The translations under genes and the position numbers were made by a program. Shown here piece by piece: positions 19,231 through 26,906 of a stretch of 40,644 nucleotides of DNA. Origin of the DNA: Bacillota bacterium (GTDB lineage Bacteria > Bacillota > SHA-98 > UBA4971). Location: NCBI GenBank assembly GCA_030024085.1, contig JASEJE010000027.1, positions 1 through 40,644 of the forward strand, written 5' to 3'. The notes under the pieces were generated by a model that worked only from the letters and a program-made list of their open reading frames with translations, had not been told where the DNA came from and did no database searches. Every line of letters begins with the position of its first letter. The stretch's first letter is position 1.

Positions 19231-20478
19231 TCAACGCACTACCTTGAAGGCCCAGAAGATGGTGTTTCGATCCCAGCCGAGGTCCCATGGCACGCGGTGG
19301 CGGTCGGCGGTGTGGGTGTTTACCAGGACATACCCTGACGGGTCCTTGGCCGTGATCACGGCGAAATGCTGTATCTCGCCCTTCTCCTCGTAGGCGATGA
19401 TGTCGCCGGGCTCGAGCTCTCCGACGGCGCCTCTCGGGAACCTCGGTGTCGGAGCCTGTACGTCCCTGAAGGATCCCCGGGCCAGGAGGCGCGCCATGCC
19501 GCTGCTCGTAAGGTGCGCGGCGAAGGCGTCTGTCTCCACCCACGCCCTGCTTCCCCCTTTCGGTGAGCTATAGTCATAGTGCCAGGCGGAGTCGTGTGGG
19601 AGCCCCCCGGCCTTGCTGTCTCCGAGTACCTGCGAGACGAAGTTGGTGCAGTCGCCTCCCATGTCGGTGTAGTCGCGGTAGAGGGGGTTGTACCCGGACT
19701 CCCTGCCAGCCGCCACCTTGACCCCGCAGTACCTGTCAGCGTAGGCCACGGCTCTCGCACGGTCGTATTGCCGACCCCGCATGGTGCTGCCAGGGGAACG
19801 GGCTGCTGCGGCCTCGGGAGGCAGGGCGTCCGGGTCGTCTGGAGGGTATACGAAATCGACCGAGTCTGCAGGCTCGAGCCATGCCGCGGGCGCGACCTCG
19901 GGCGCAAGGGTGTCCTCGCCGAGGGGATCGGTGTATTCGTCGGCGCGGACGACCCACTTTCCGCCCTTTTGGACGAGCGTCATGTTGTGGCGGGTCCGGA
20001 TGCCGAAGGCGGTGTCGGCTGCCGCCGGGCGCGCCGAGGGCCTATACCTCACGTTGAGGCTCTGCCACACCACGGTGCTGGCGACGTCGCGCCCCAGGGC
20101 GACCGACTTGACCTGGAGGTGTGTGTCTGCCCCCGTAATCGTGACCCTGCGCTTCGAGGCCCAGGCCTGCACGTATCGAAGCTTCCGGGCTTCATGTTCC
20201 AGGGCCTTCCGGGCCGTTGCCGGGCCGCCGGTCTCATAGAGCGCCTCGATGAGCGACGGGTCGCCCTTTACAAGGGCTGCGGCACGTGCGTCGAAGATCT
20301 CGTTGAGAGCAGAGACGATGACCCTTGAGGCCGGCCGCCTCGGCGGAGTTGCCTGTCCCGGCCACACGTCCGGCGCAAGCCTTGCGCCCGCGAGCGCAGC
20401 TGCCGCAACCGCCGTCCCGATGAGAAACCACGCCCTCCTGCGCCCCTTCGGATGATGACCACCCACCGCACTGGCCAT
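19231..20478 (-). CDS. Secreted or membrane-anchored amidase_6-domain protein
   Basis: 415-residue protein with one N-terminal hydrophobic segment (about 16-33, AWFLIGTAVAAAALAGA), a middle region (about 55-185) resembling a SnoaL/NTF2-like accessory fold, and a C-terminal amidase_6 domain (about 235-415). That domain shows YDRARAVAYADRYCG, NPLYRDY, the catalytic-type GGDCTNFVSQVLG (C277) and QHFAVIT (H371), consistent with a papain-like cysteine hydrolase. Such proteins are common in spore-forming Firmicutes and are thought to act on cell-wall or peptide amides; the substrate is unproven. ATG 20478 follows GGAG with a 7-bp gap. It converges with phosphomannomutase and diverges from the ChrB-like gene. 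Confidence 0.85.
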   Translation of the reverse strand: MASAVGGHHPKGRRRAWFLIGTAVAAAALAGARLAPDVWPGQATPPRRPASRVIVSALNEIFDARAAALVKGDPSLIEALYETGGPATARKALEHEARKLRYVQAWASKRRVTITGADTHLQVKSVALGRDVASTVVWQSLNVRYRPSARPAAADTAFGIRTRHNMTLVQKGGKWVVRADEYTDPLGEDTLAPEVAPAAWLEPADSVDFVYPPDDPDALPPEAAAARSPGSTMRGRQYDRARAVAYADRYCGVKVAAGRESGYNPLYRDYTDMGGDCTNFVSQVLGDSKAGGLPHDSAWHYDYSSPKGGSRAWVETDAFAAHLTSSGMARLLARGSFRDVQAPTPRFPRGAVGELEPGDIIAYEEKGEIQHFAVITAKDPSGYVLVNTHTADRHRVPWDLGWDRNTIFWAFKVVR

Positions 20479-20511
20479 CCTGCGTCTCCGTCCTTTCGCG
20501 CTATGATTCCA

Positions 20512-20517
20512 GTATAG
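20512..20517 (-). promoter_or_regulatory. Possible -10 box for the amidase_6 gene
   Basis: On the minus strand TATACT lies about 34 bp upstream of ATG 20478. No convincing -35 box was found, so this is only tentative. Confidence 0.3.
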
Positions 20518-20567
20518 TGTCACCCCACTGGGCCAGAATGATGATAAGGGCGTCCATGTTTCCCTAT

Positions 20568-20621
20568 CAGATGTTGCGTCTAGCTGCAACGGCTGTTACA
20601 ATAGGACCGGTGAAACATCTG
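20568..20621 (+). promoter_or_regulatory. ChrB-like operon promoter flanked by inverted repeats
   Basis: -35-like TTGCGT (20574-20579) and extended -10 TGTTACAAT (hexamer 20597-20602) are spaced by 17 bp. Inverted arms CAGATGTT (20568-20575) and AACATCTG (20614-20621) bracket it exactly, the first overlapping the -35 and the second near the expected transcription start. A further pair GTTGC/GCAAC (20573-20577, 20586-20590) lies inside. This is the layout expected of a repressor operator. Confidence 0.5.
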
Positions 20622-20644
20622 TTGCACGGAAAGAGGGCGGGATA

Positions 20645-21397
20645 GTGTCCGACGGGTCTCAGGAGCGAGAGCGAGCGAGAGAGCAAGAGCGCGGACAGGA
20701 GCGGAAACGGGAGCTGGAGCTGGAGCGAGCGGCGGACCGGGACGAGGAGCAGGACGAGGAGCAGGAGCAGGGAGGGGAACAGGAGCGGGAACACAGACAT
20801 GGGCCGGAGCACGGGCCGCCCCCTGGTCGCCGACCCGGGCGCGAACGCGGGGAGGGCGTGGTAGAAGCCCGATGGCTGGTCTTGGTGTACCGCGCACCGG
20901 TGGAGCCTTCAACCGCGAGGGTCAGGGTGTGGCGTAAGGTGCGTGAGCTGGGCGGCCTCTATATCCAGCAGGCTGTGAGCGTCTTTCCCGCGCGTCCCGA
21001 GATCGAGCGAGCCGTGATTCGCCTTGCGGAGGAGATACGCGAAATGGGTGCGGAGGCATTCCTCTTCCGCACTGTGACGGAGTCGCGTGACGCGACTGAA
21101 CTCGTGGAGAGGTTTCGTGCCCAGAGCGACCAGGAGTACCGCGAGATACTCGAGCAGTGCCGCGGACTCCTGGAGGAACTTGCCGCTGAGACTGCGAAGG
21201 GTAAGTTCACTTTCGCCGAGATCGAAGAGAATGAGGGCGATCTTGCATACATCGACCGCTGGGCGGAGAAGGCAAAGGCCCGCGATTTCTTCAAGGGCGC
21301 GCTGAGCGATGAGGTGGTCCGCAAGGTGGAGGAGTGCAGGGCGCGCATGGAGGAGTTCGAGCGCGAGGTGTTCCGCCGCCATAGCCACGAGCACTGA
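20645..21397 (+). CDS. ChrB N-terminal-domain protein with charged N-terminal extension
   Basis: 250-residue cytoplasmic protein. Residues about 75-245 match the N-terminal domain of chromate-resistance protein ChrB: WLVLVYRAPVEPSTARVRVWRKVRELGGLYIQQAVSVFP, then a long helical part. ChrB proteins are described as regulators or sensors of chromate/oxyanion efflux. The first ~70 residues are Glu/Arg/Gln-rich low-complexity sequence from GAGCGA-like repeats (20660-20800). GTG 20645 has AGAGGG about 8 bp upstream; GTG 20858 would remove the extension, but its GGAGG is only 2 bp away. It is followed at 21 bp by an MFS transporter, so a regulator-transporter operon is likely. True chromate function is unproven. 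Confidence 0.75.
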   Translation: MSDGSQERERAREQERGQERKRELELERAADRDEEQDEEQEQGGEQEREHRHGPEHGPPPGRRPGRERGEGVVEARWLVLVYRAPVEPSTARVRVWRKVRELGGLYIQQAVSVFPARPEIERAVIRLAEEIREMGAEAFLFRTVTESRDATELVERFRAQSDQEYREILEQCRGLLEELAAETAKGKFTFAEIEENEGDLAYIDRWAEKAKARDFFKGALSDEVVRKVEECRARMEEFEREVFRRHSHEH

Positions 21398-21418
21398 TCA
21401 TCCAAAGGGGGGTCCGGC

Positions 21419-22780
21419 ATGTTCAACGTAATCATTCTTGGCATCGTGAGCCTGCTCACCGACATCAGCACCGAGATGGTCTATCCTTTGCTACCTCTTT
21501 TCCTCACGACCCGACTCGGCGCGAGCCCGGCCGTCATCGGCCTCATCGAGGGCATAGCGGAGAGTCTGGCGAGCCTGTTGAAGGTGTTTTCCGGGTACCT
21601 GGCCGACCTCTTCGGACGGAAGAAGCCCCTCGCCATCCTCGGCTACGGTTCGTCCACCGTGGGCAAGGTGGTCCTCTACGTTGCCGGCTCGTGGCCTGCG
21701 GTTCTCGCGGCCAGGATCATCGACAGGTTCGGCAAGGGCATCCGCACGGCGCCCCGCGACGCCCTGATCGCGGACTCCTCCACCCCTGGGACGCGAGGAC
21801 GCGCCTACGGGCTTCACAGGGCCATGGACACCCTTGGCGCGGCGGCCGGGGTGCTCCTCGCGTACTACTTCATCACTACCTATAAGGGCGACTACTCGCG
21901 CGTGTTCCTGTGGGCCATGGTCCCGGCCTTTCTGGGCGTGGGCGCGCTGTTCTTCGCGCGAGAAACCAGGACGAGGGCAGGGGAGACATGCACCGACGGT
22001 TGCGGCGACGGCGACGCACATGGCGACGTCGCCACCGCCACCACTACCGCTTCCGTTACCACCGCCGCCGCCACCACCACCGCTGCCGATGCCGATGCCA
22101 CTGTCGCTGCCAATATCGGTGCCGGTGCCGGGGCTGCCCCTGATGCGGTGGGCAGTGCTGGTGTCCGGAACGGGACCGGACCCAACACAGGGACCCCAGT
22201 TCGGGTGGCAAGACGCAAGGGGCTGCCGTCCTTTCAGTGGTCGAAGCTGGACCGCCGGCTCCGGGGTTTTCTCATTGTGGTGTTCCTTTTCGCGCTTGGC
22301 AACTCGTCCAACCAGTTCCTCCTTCTGCGCGCCGGGAACCTCGGCTTCGGCCCGGCGGCGGTGCTTCTCGTGTATTTCCTGTATAACATGGTTTACTCGG
22401 TGCTTTCATATCCCGCCGGGCGGCTCTCTGACATGATAGGCCGCAAGACGCTCCTCGTGGCTGGATACGCAATGTACGGCCTGGTTTACCTGGGCTTCGC
22501 CCTTGCGAAAGCATCGTGGCACGTGTTGGTGCTCTTCGCTCTCTATGGGGCATACATCGCGTTCACGGAGGGTATCGAAAAGGCCCTCGTGGCGGACATC
22601 GCGCCGCTGGACCTGAGAGCGACAACCATCGGTCTCCATGCGACGCTGGTCGGCATCGGCCTTTTGCCGGCCTCGCTCCTCGCAGGGCTGCTCTGGAACC
22701 TCTTCGGACCCCAGGCGACGTTCGTGTTCGGGGGTGTGATGGGCCTGCTTGCGGCGGTGGGCATCTGGGCGGTCGTGTAA
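21419..22780 (+). CDS. MFS transporter with expanded central loop
   Basis: 453-residue major facilitator with about 12 helices in two halves. The N-terminal half begins VIILGIVSLLTDISTEMVYPLLPLFL and contains loop motif GYLADLFGRKKPLA; the second half repeats it as GRLSDMIGRKTLLV. The loop between helices 6 and 7 (about 182-265) is an Ala/Thr/Gly/Asp-rich insertion encoded by GCC/ACC-type triplet runs. ATG 21419 follows AAAGGGGGG. It is co-directional with and 21 bp after the ChrB-like gene, suggesting export of a toxic or regulatory small molecule. The substrate is unknown. The TAA stop (22778-22780) is formed at the end of a family A element. Confidence 0.9.
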   Translation: MFNVIILGIVSLLTDISTEMVYPLLPLFLTTRLGASPAVIGLIEGIAESLASLLKVFSGYLADLFGRKKPLAILGYGSSTVGKVVLYVAGSWPAVLAARIIDRFGKGIRTAPRDALIADSSTPGTRGRAYGLHRAMDTLGAAAGVLLAYYFITTYKGDYSRVFLWAMVPAFLGVGALFFARETRTRAGETCTDGCGDGDAHGDVATATTTASVTTAAATTTAADADATVAANIGAGAGAAPDAVGSAGVRNGTGPNTGTPVRVARRKGLPSFQWSKLDRRLRGFLIVVFLFALGNSSNQFLLLRAGNLGFGPAAVLLVYFLYNMVYSVLSYPAGRLSDMIGRKTLLVAGYAMYGLVYLGFALAKASWHVLVLFALYGAYIAFTEGIEKALVADIAPLDLRATTIGLHATLVGIGLLPASLLAGLLWNLFGPQATFVFGGVMGLLAAVGIWAVV

Positions 22781-22841
22781 GTAGATCGCCACAAATTCGC
22801 GCTGCTTTTCGGCGCGCAGGTCCTCGCCAGAGTTGCCGGTG
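22778..22841 (-). repeat. Family A element, end fragment (copy A3)
   Basis: TAAGTAGATCGCCACAAATT followed by CGCGCTGCTTTTCGG...CAGAGTTGCCGGTG matches the reverse complement of the right part of the 15939-16145 element. The internal arm TTGCCGGTG is reached, then similarity stops, so this copy is truncated. The first TAA is the stop of the MFS gene. The remainder to 23050 (about 210 bp) shows no gene. Confidence 0.7.
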
Positions 22842-23052
22842 GCGGCCGTTGACGGTCGTGGTCGTGCGGTGCCGGACGACTGCGGCTCTCTGTCTTCAGA
22901 ACGACAGCCTCGTTCGCCGCTGCGCCGGGCCATGCGAGGCTCGCTTGAGGCATAGCGATCGCCGGCGGTCCACCCCGCCGTGCCCGCAGGCAGCATGGGT
23001 GCAGACGACATCGCGACCCACCCCACCAGCTTGCGCGGCTTGATCTTGGGCA

Positions 23053-23081
23053 TTGACATGAACCTGAGTTCGATCTAGACT
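23053..23081 (+). promoter_or_regulatory. Putative sigma-A promoter of the TrmB-type regulator
   Basis: A perfect -35 TTGACA (23053-23058) and -10 TAGACT (23076-23081) are separated by 17 bp. Transcription would start near 23088, just before the two CACGTGG-type palindromes. Confidence 0.6.
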
Positions 23082-23102
23082 GCGTATAGTGTTTCGATAA
23101 CG

Positions 23103-23134
23103 AACCACGTGGTTGCCAATAGAACTACGTGGCC
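23103..23134. promoter_or_regulatory. Paired palindromic operator sites
   Basis: AACCACGTGGTT (23103-23114) is a perfect 12-bp palindrome. AACTACGTGGCC (23123-23134) is a degenerate second copy starting exactly 20 bp later, so both face the same side of the helix. They lie between the promoter and the regulator's start, suggesting autoregulation (inference). Confidence 0.55.
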
Positions 23135-23150
23135 AGAAGGGGTGAGGTGA

Positions 23151-23927
23151 CTGGACGCTGTAAATGCCCTGGTCGCCCTGGGCTTCACGGAATACGAGGC
23201 AAAGACGTATACTGCCTTGCTACGGACCAGCCCTGCCACAGGGTACCAGATAAGCAAAGAGGCCGGGATCCCGAGGTCCATGGTGTACGAGGCCCTCGGC
23301 CGGCTGGTCAACCGGGGGGCCGTTCTCACGCTGCCTCAGGGCGACACCACCCGTTACGCGCCGGTGCCCGTGAGCGCTCTCCTTGACGGCATGCGTCACA
23401 TCTACGAGAACGCTATCGACGCTGCGCACGAGAGCCTGTCCCGTTACGAGGCGCTCGTTCCCCTGGAGCAGGCGTGGAACCTCGAGGGGAGGGACGCTAT
23501 ACTCGGCCGCGCCAGGGACATGATAGCAAATGCCCGGGATGAGCTGCTGCTGGCCGCAAGCGACCGGACTCTCCTGGATCTGGTGCCCCTGCTCCGCGCG
23601 GCGCACGAGAGGGGCGTTCGGGTGCGGGTGCTCGTCTCCGGTGACGCTGAGCTCGACTTCGGCCAGACCGTGCGGCACCCGCAGGCTGAGAGCGCGTTCC
23701 AGCAACTCGGCCAGAACATAGTCGTGGTCGCTGACGGCTCCCATGCGCTCGTGGGTGGGACGGGCGCCGACGATACGGCGGTCTGGACCGGCAACCGCCA
23801 CATCGTATTCATTGCCCGGCAGTACATCTGGCAGGAGATGTTTACCCAGCGGGTGTCCGAGAGGCTGGGGAAAGAACTATGGCCGGTGCTGAGCCCGGAA
23901 GAGCACAAGGCCATCTTCGGAGACTGA
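23151..23927 (+). CDS. TrmB-family transcriptional regulator, probable CTG start
   Basis: 258-residue regulator: N-terminal winged helix (LVALGFTEYEAKTYTALLRTSPATGYQISKEAGIPRSMVYEALGRLVNRGAV), coiled linker (about 70-100), and a C-terminal PLD-like TrmB domain (RDAILGRARDMIANARDELLLAAS, about 112-255). Homology runs unbroken to 23151, directly after an in-frame TGA (23148-23150), and no ATG, GTG or TTG occurs in frame before 23217. TTG 23217 would delete the first HTH helix. CTG 23151 with AAGGGG (23136-23141) 9 bp upstream is therefore the likely start; a frameshift or sequencing error is the alternative. It may control the adjacent P-type ATPase or itself. The TGA stop lies in a family B element end. 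Confidence 0.8.
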   Translation: MDAVNALVALGFTEYEAKTYTALLRTSPATGYQISKEAGIPRSMVYEALGRLVNRGAVLTLPQGDTTRYAPVPVSALLDGMRHIYENAIDAAHESLSRYEALVPLEQAWNLEGRDAILGRARDMIANARDELLLAASDRTLLDLVPLLRAAHERGVRVRVLVSGDAELDFGQTVRHPQAESAFQQLGQNIVVVADGSHALVGGTGADDTAVWTGNRHIVFIARQYIWQEMFTQRVSERLGKELWPVLSPEEHKAIFGD

Positions 23928-24027
23928 GTGAGGGTTCGTCGATTCCTCCCCGTTTTCCGGAGGCTCCCGGGTTGCCGGTGTCGCACCCGAGGACGGCGCC
24001 CCAAGCGGGGCGCGCTTCGCCAGAATA
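23925..24027 (-). repeat. Family B palindromic element, diverged (copy B2)
   Basis: It begins TGAGTGAGGGTTCGTCGATT, comparable to the reverse complement of the terminus at 22-54 (TAAGTGTGGGTTCAGAAATC). It continues through TTTTCC and the internal arm GGGTTGCCGGTG to a core hairpin GCGCCCC-AAGC-GGGGCGC (7-bp stem). The far end is not recognisable, so its right limit is uncertain. It lies between the TrmB-type gene and the P-type ATPase gene. Confidence 0.6.
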
Positions 24028-24069
24028 GTACTCGGGTAACGTGTTATCTCGGAAGAAGGAGCGAAGACC

Positions 24070-26694
24070 ATGGCGGTGCAGAATCTTGAGGCATACTGGG
24101 GTCCTTTCGACGGGCTTTCCGACGGCGAGGTGGAGGAGCGCCGGAAGACGTATGGGCCGAACGTCCTCCCGTCGCGCAAGGGGCCGTCGAGGCTCGCCAT
24201 CTTTCTATCGCAATTCACGAGCCCGCTCGTGTATGTGATCCTTGGAGCGGGCCTCGTGTCCCTGATTCTCAGGGAGTATAGCGATTTCCTCATCATCATG
24301 GCTGTCGTGGTCTTCGATGCCGTGCTTGGATTCGTTCAGGAGTACCAGGCCAGGCGCACCTACGAGGGCCTCCAGAAGCTGGTCAAGCCGGTCGTGACTG
24401 TGGTCAGATCTGGAGAGCGGCGGGAAGTCGAGGTCCGCGACCTCGTCCCGGGGGATGTGGCGATCCTGGCCGCCGGCGACAAAGTCCCGGCGGACGGCCG
24501 GGTACTCGAAAGCGTGAAGATGTCCGTGAACGAGGCCATCCTGACGGGCGAGAGCGAACCCATCATCAAGGGAGAGGCACCCGGCCGGAATGAAGTCTAC
24601 ATGGGCACCACGGTGCTCTCGGGTCGGGGGATCATCGAGGTCACGCGGACTGGGAAGAATACCGAGCTGGGGAAGATCGCCACGAGCCTTTCAGAGACAG
24701 AGGAGCGAGCAACGCCCCTGCAGGTCAGGCTGGCCGTTTTCAGCCGCACGCTCACCAGAATAGTGATCGGCGTCACCATAGCGATCTTTCTCATCGGTCT
24801 CCTCACAGGCAAGCCTGCGCTGGAGATGGTGCGCGTGGCGATTATCCTTGCAATCGCGGCCATTCCCGAGGGGCTCCTGATCGCCGTCACCATCATACTC
24901 GTTATCGGCATGCGAAGGATCCTGAAACGGAATGGCCTTGTGAAAAAGCTCCTGGCCGTGGAGACCCTGGGATCAGTGACCACCATCTGCACCGATAAGA
25001 CCGGCACCCTCACAAAAGGCGTCATGGCGGTCACGCGCACCGAGTTTGACCTCCCCGAGCGGGCCGTCCAGGCGCTCGTGCTCTGCAACAACCTCGAGGA
25101 CTCGCTCGAGGTGGCCCTGTGGGAGTTTGCGCGTGAAAACGGCATCGAGGACCCGGAGGCGTTCGCCAGGCGTGCAGAGCGCATCGATGAGGAGCCGTTC
25201 TCCAGCGAGACCAGGTTCATGCGGACCGTGAACACGATTGACGGAAAGCCCGTGGCCTTCGTGAAAGGGGCGCCGGAGGTGGTCGCCGCCATGTGCGACC
25301 TTGCGCCAGATCGCAGGAAAGAGATCGCCCGCACGGTGGAATCCTGGGCCGACCAGGGGCTGAAAGTGCTCGGCCTCGCAGTCAGGGAAGGCGCCGCCGT
25401 GACCGCCGGGACCGCTGCGACCGCCGCGACTGCCCCGGCCGGACCAGCCGGTCCGGCGGATCCAGGGGATCCGGCAGATCCGGCAGATCCGGCTGCTTCG
25501 GCTGCGCCGTCGGGCATGGCTGGTCCAGCGCGTCCGGATGGTCTGGGAGGCTACACGTGGGTGGGCCTCGTGGGCATCGAGGACCCCATCCGCGAAGAAG
25601 TGGCCGGGGCCATCCGGACATGCCGCGATGCGGGGATCAGGGTGAAGATCATCACCGGCGATTACGAGCGCACGGCTATGCACGTGGCCAGGCACCTCGG
25701 CCTCGAGGTTACGGCGGACGCCGTCGTGGACGGGAAGACGCTCGAGGCCATGAGCGAGAACGAACTTGCCCGCCGCGTGCGCGACATCGTTGTGTTCGCG
25801 CGGATCCCACCGCACCAGAAGCTCAAGATAGTCGCCGCGCTCCAGGATGCGGGCGAGGTGGTCGCCATGGTGGGCGACGGGGTGAACGACGCCCCGGCGC
25901 TCAAGAAGTCCAACATAGGAGTAGTTGTGGGTGGTGCCACAGACGTCGCCAAGGAGACCGCCGACCTCATCCTCCTGGACAGCAACTTCAAGACCATAGT
26001 CGCCGCGGTCGAGGAAGGCCGCGTGGTTTTCGACAACATCAAGAAGGTAGTGTCCTATACGCTGTCCAACTCGTTCGCGGAGATACTGCTCATCTTCGGC
26101 GCGATGGTCATGCGATGGGCGGCGCCCCTGGTGGTGGCGCAGATTCTGTGGATCCACCTCATCTGTGACGGCCCCGTGGATATCGTGCTGGGCTTCGAGC
26201 CTGCAGAGGATGGTATCATGCGCGAGAGGCCCAAACCGCTCTCCGAGCCGATCCTCGGGCGCCTCGGCATCGGCCTCATCGCCGCCATCAGCATCACGGC
26301 GGCGGCAGGGTGTCTTGCCATGTTCGGCCACTACTGGCTGGTCCATCGCGAGCTCCCGTTGGCGCGGACCCTGTCCTTTGCGACGCTCGCGATCATATCG
26401 CTCGTGTACGTGTTCGCGTATCGGAGCATGCGGAGGAGCATATTCCACGCAGGCCATCTTCTCGCCAACAAGCCGCTTCTGGTTTCGGTGGCGGGCGGCT
26501 TCGTTCTGGCCATCGGGGCGGTAGTCGTGCCCTCGGTGCGCAGGCTCCTTGGGGTCGTGCCCCTCTCGGCCGGCGAGTGGCTCATGGTGTTCGGCCTCGC
26601 TGTGGCACTCCTCGTTATCGTGGAGGTGGGCAAGTTTCTGGCGCTTGCAAGGCGACGAAGGTTGCGGTCGCCTGTGCCGGGCACAGCGGATTGA
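24070..26694 (+). CDS. P-type cation-transporting ATPase (type II-like)
   Basis: 874-residue membrane pump that uses ATP to move a cation. It has an N-terminal cation_ATPase_N segment (1-60), actuator motif TGES (159-162), phosphorylation motif DKTGTLT (D309), KGAPE in the nucleotide domain, TGD, and the hinge GDGVNDAP (about 602-609). Transmembrane motif IPEGL in helix 4 resembles Ca2+/Na+ type II pumps. Helix 6 reads HLICDGPVDIVLGFEP instead of the usual N-L-x-T-D-x-x-P-A, so the ion is uncertain. Residues about 442-490 are an Ala/Pro/Asp/Gly simple-sequence insertion near the N-P domain boundary. ATG 24070 follows AAGGAG (9 bp). It is preceded by the TrmB-type regulator. Confidence 0.93.
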   Translation: MAVQNLEAYWGPFDGLSDGEVEERRKTYGPNVLPSRKGPSRLAIFLSQFTSPLVYVILGAGLVSLILREYSDFLIIMAVVVFDAVLGFVQEYQARRTYEGLQKLVKPVVTVVRSGERREVEVRDLVPGDVAILAAGDKVPADGRVLESVKMSVNEAILTGESEPIIKGEAPGRNEVYMGTTVLSGRGIIEVTRTGKNTELGKIATSLSETEERATPLQVRLAVFSRTLTRIVIGVTIAIFLIGLLTGKPALEMVRVAIILAIAAIPEGLLIAVTIILVIGMRRILKRNGLVKKLLAVETLGSVTTICTDKTGTLTKGVMAVTRTEFDLPERAVQALVLCNNLEDSLEVALWEFARENGIEDPEAFARRAERIDEEPFSSETRFMRTVNTIDGKPVAFVKGAPEVVAAMCDLAPDRRKEIARTVESWADQGLKVLGLAVREGAAVTAGTAATAATAPAGPAGPADPGDPADPADPAASAAPSGMAGPARPDGLGGYTWVGLVGIEDPIREEVAGAIRTCRDAGIRVKIITGDYERTAMHVARHLGLEVTADAVVDGKTLEAMSENELARRVRDIVVFARIPPHQKLKIVAALQDAGEVVAMVGDGVNDAPALKKSNIGVVVGGATDVAKETADLILLDSNFKTIVAAVEEGRVVFDNIKKVVSYTLSNSFAEILLIFGAMVMRWAAPLVVAQILWIHLICDGPVDIVLGFEPAEDGIMRERPKPLSEPILGRLGIGLIAAISITAAAGCLAMFGHYWLVHRELPLARTLSFATLAIISLVYVFAYRSMRRSIFHAGHLLANKPLLVSVAGGFVLAIGAVVVPSVRRLLGVVPLSAGEWLMVFGLAVALLVIVEVGKFLALARRRRLRSPVPGTAD

Positions 26695-26734
26695 CCGCGC
26701 AGCCGCGCGCAGCGAAAGGTTGCCTTTAGCACCA

Positions 26735-26774
26735 GGAGTCCAGGTCCGGCTCACTGTCCTCGAACCTGGACTCC
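26735..26774 (+). terminator. Hairpin after P-type ATPase gene
   Basis: GGAGTCCAGGT (26735-26745) and ACCTGGACTCC (26764-26774) form a perfect 11-bp stem with an 18-nt loop. A small stem AAAGG-TTG-CCTTT lies just upstream. There is no T-tract, so termination strength is uncertain. Confidence 0.5.
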
Positions 26775-26800
26775 CTGCCCTGGATCCCGGCCACTGCGAT

Positions 26801-26830
26801 CTGGCATACTCCCCCCATGTGTGGTACAAT
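26801..26830 (+). promoter_or_regulatory. Putative promoter of the diguanylate cyclase gene
   Basis: CTGGCA (26801-26806) and extended -10 TGGTACAAT (hexamer 26825-26830) are separated by 18 bp. The predicted leader is about 70 nt to GTG 26907. Confidence 0.4.
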
Positions 26831-26906
26831 CTGGACAAGGGGGACAGGCGCCGGCGCACCTGCCGGCCGGCGTTCGACCGGTCGATGGCCGAGCGGGGGG
26901 ATCCAG

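Noticed and set aside
22406-23059. Minus-strand 217-codon frame over the MFS 3' end and following gap
   Set aside because: Overlaps the MFS coding region and element copy A3, without homology or ribosome site.
23217-23927. Short form of the TrmB-type regulator starting at TTG 23217
   Set aside because: It would remove the first helix of the winged-helix domain, while homology continues upstream to 23151.
24973-26859. 628-codon minus-strand frame opposite the P-type ATPase
   Set aside because: His/Arg-rich composition with no recognisable domain; shadow of the ATPase gene.
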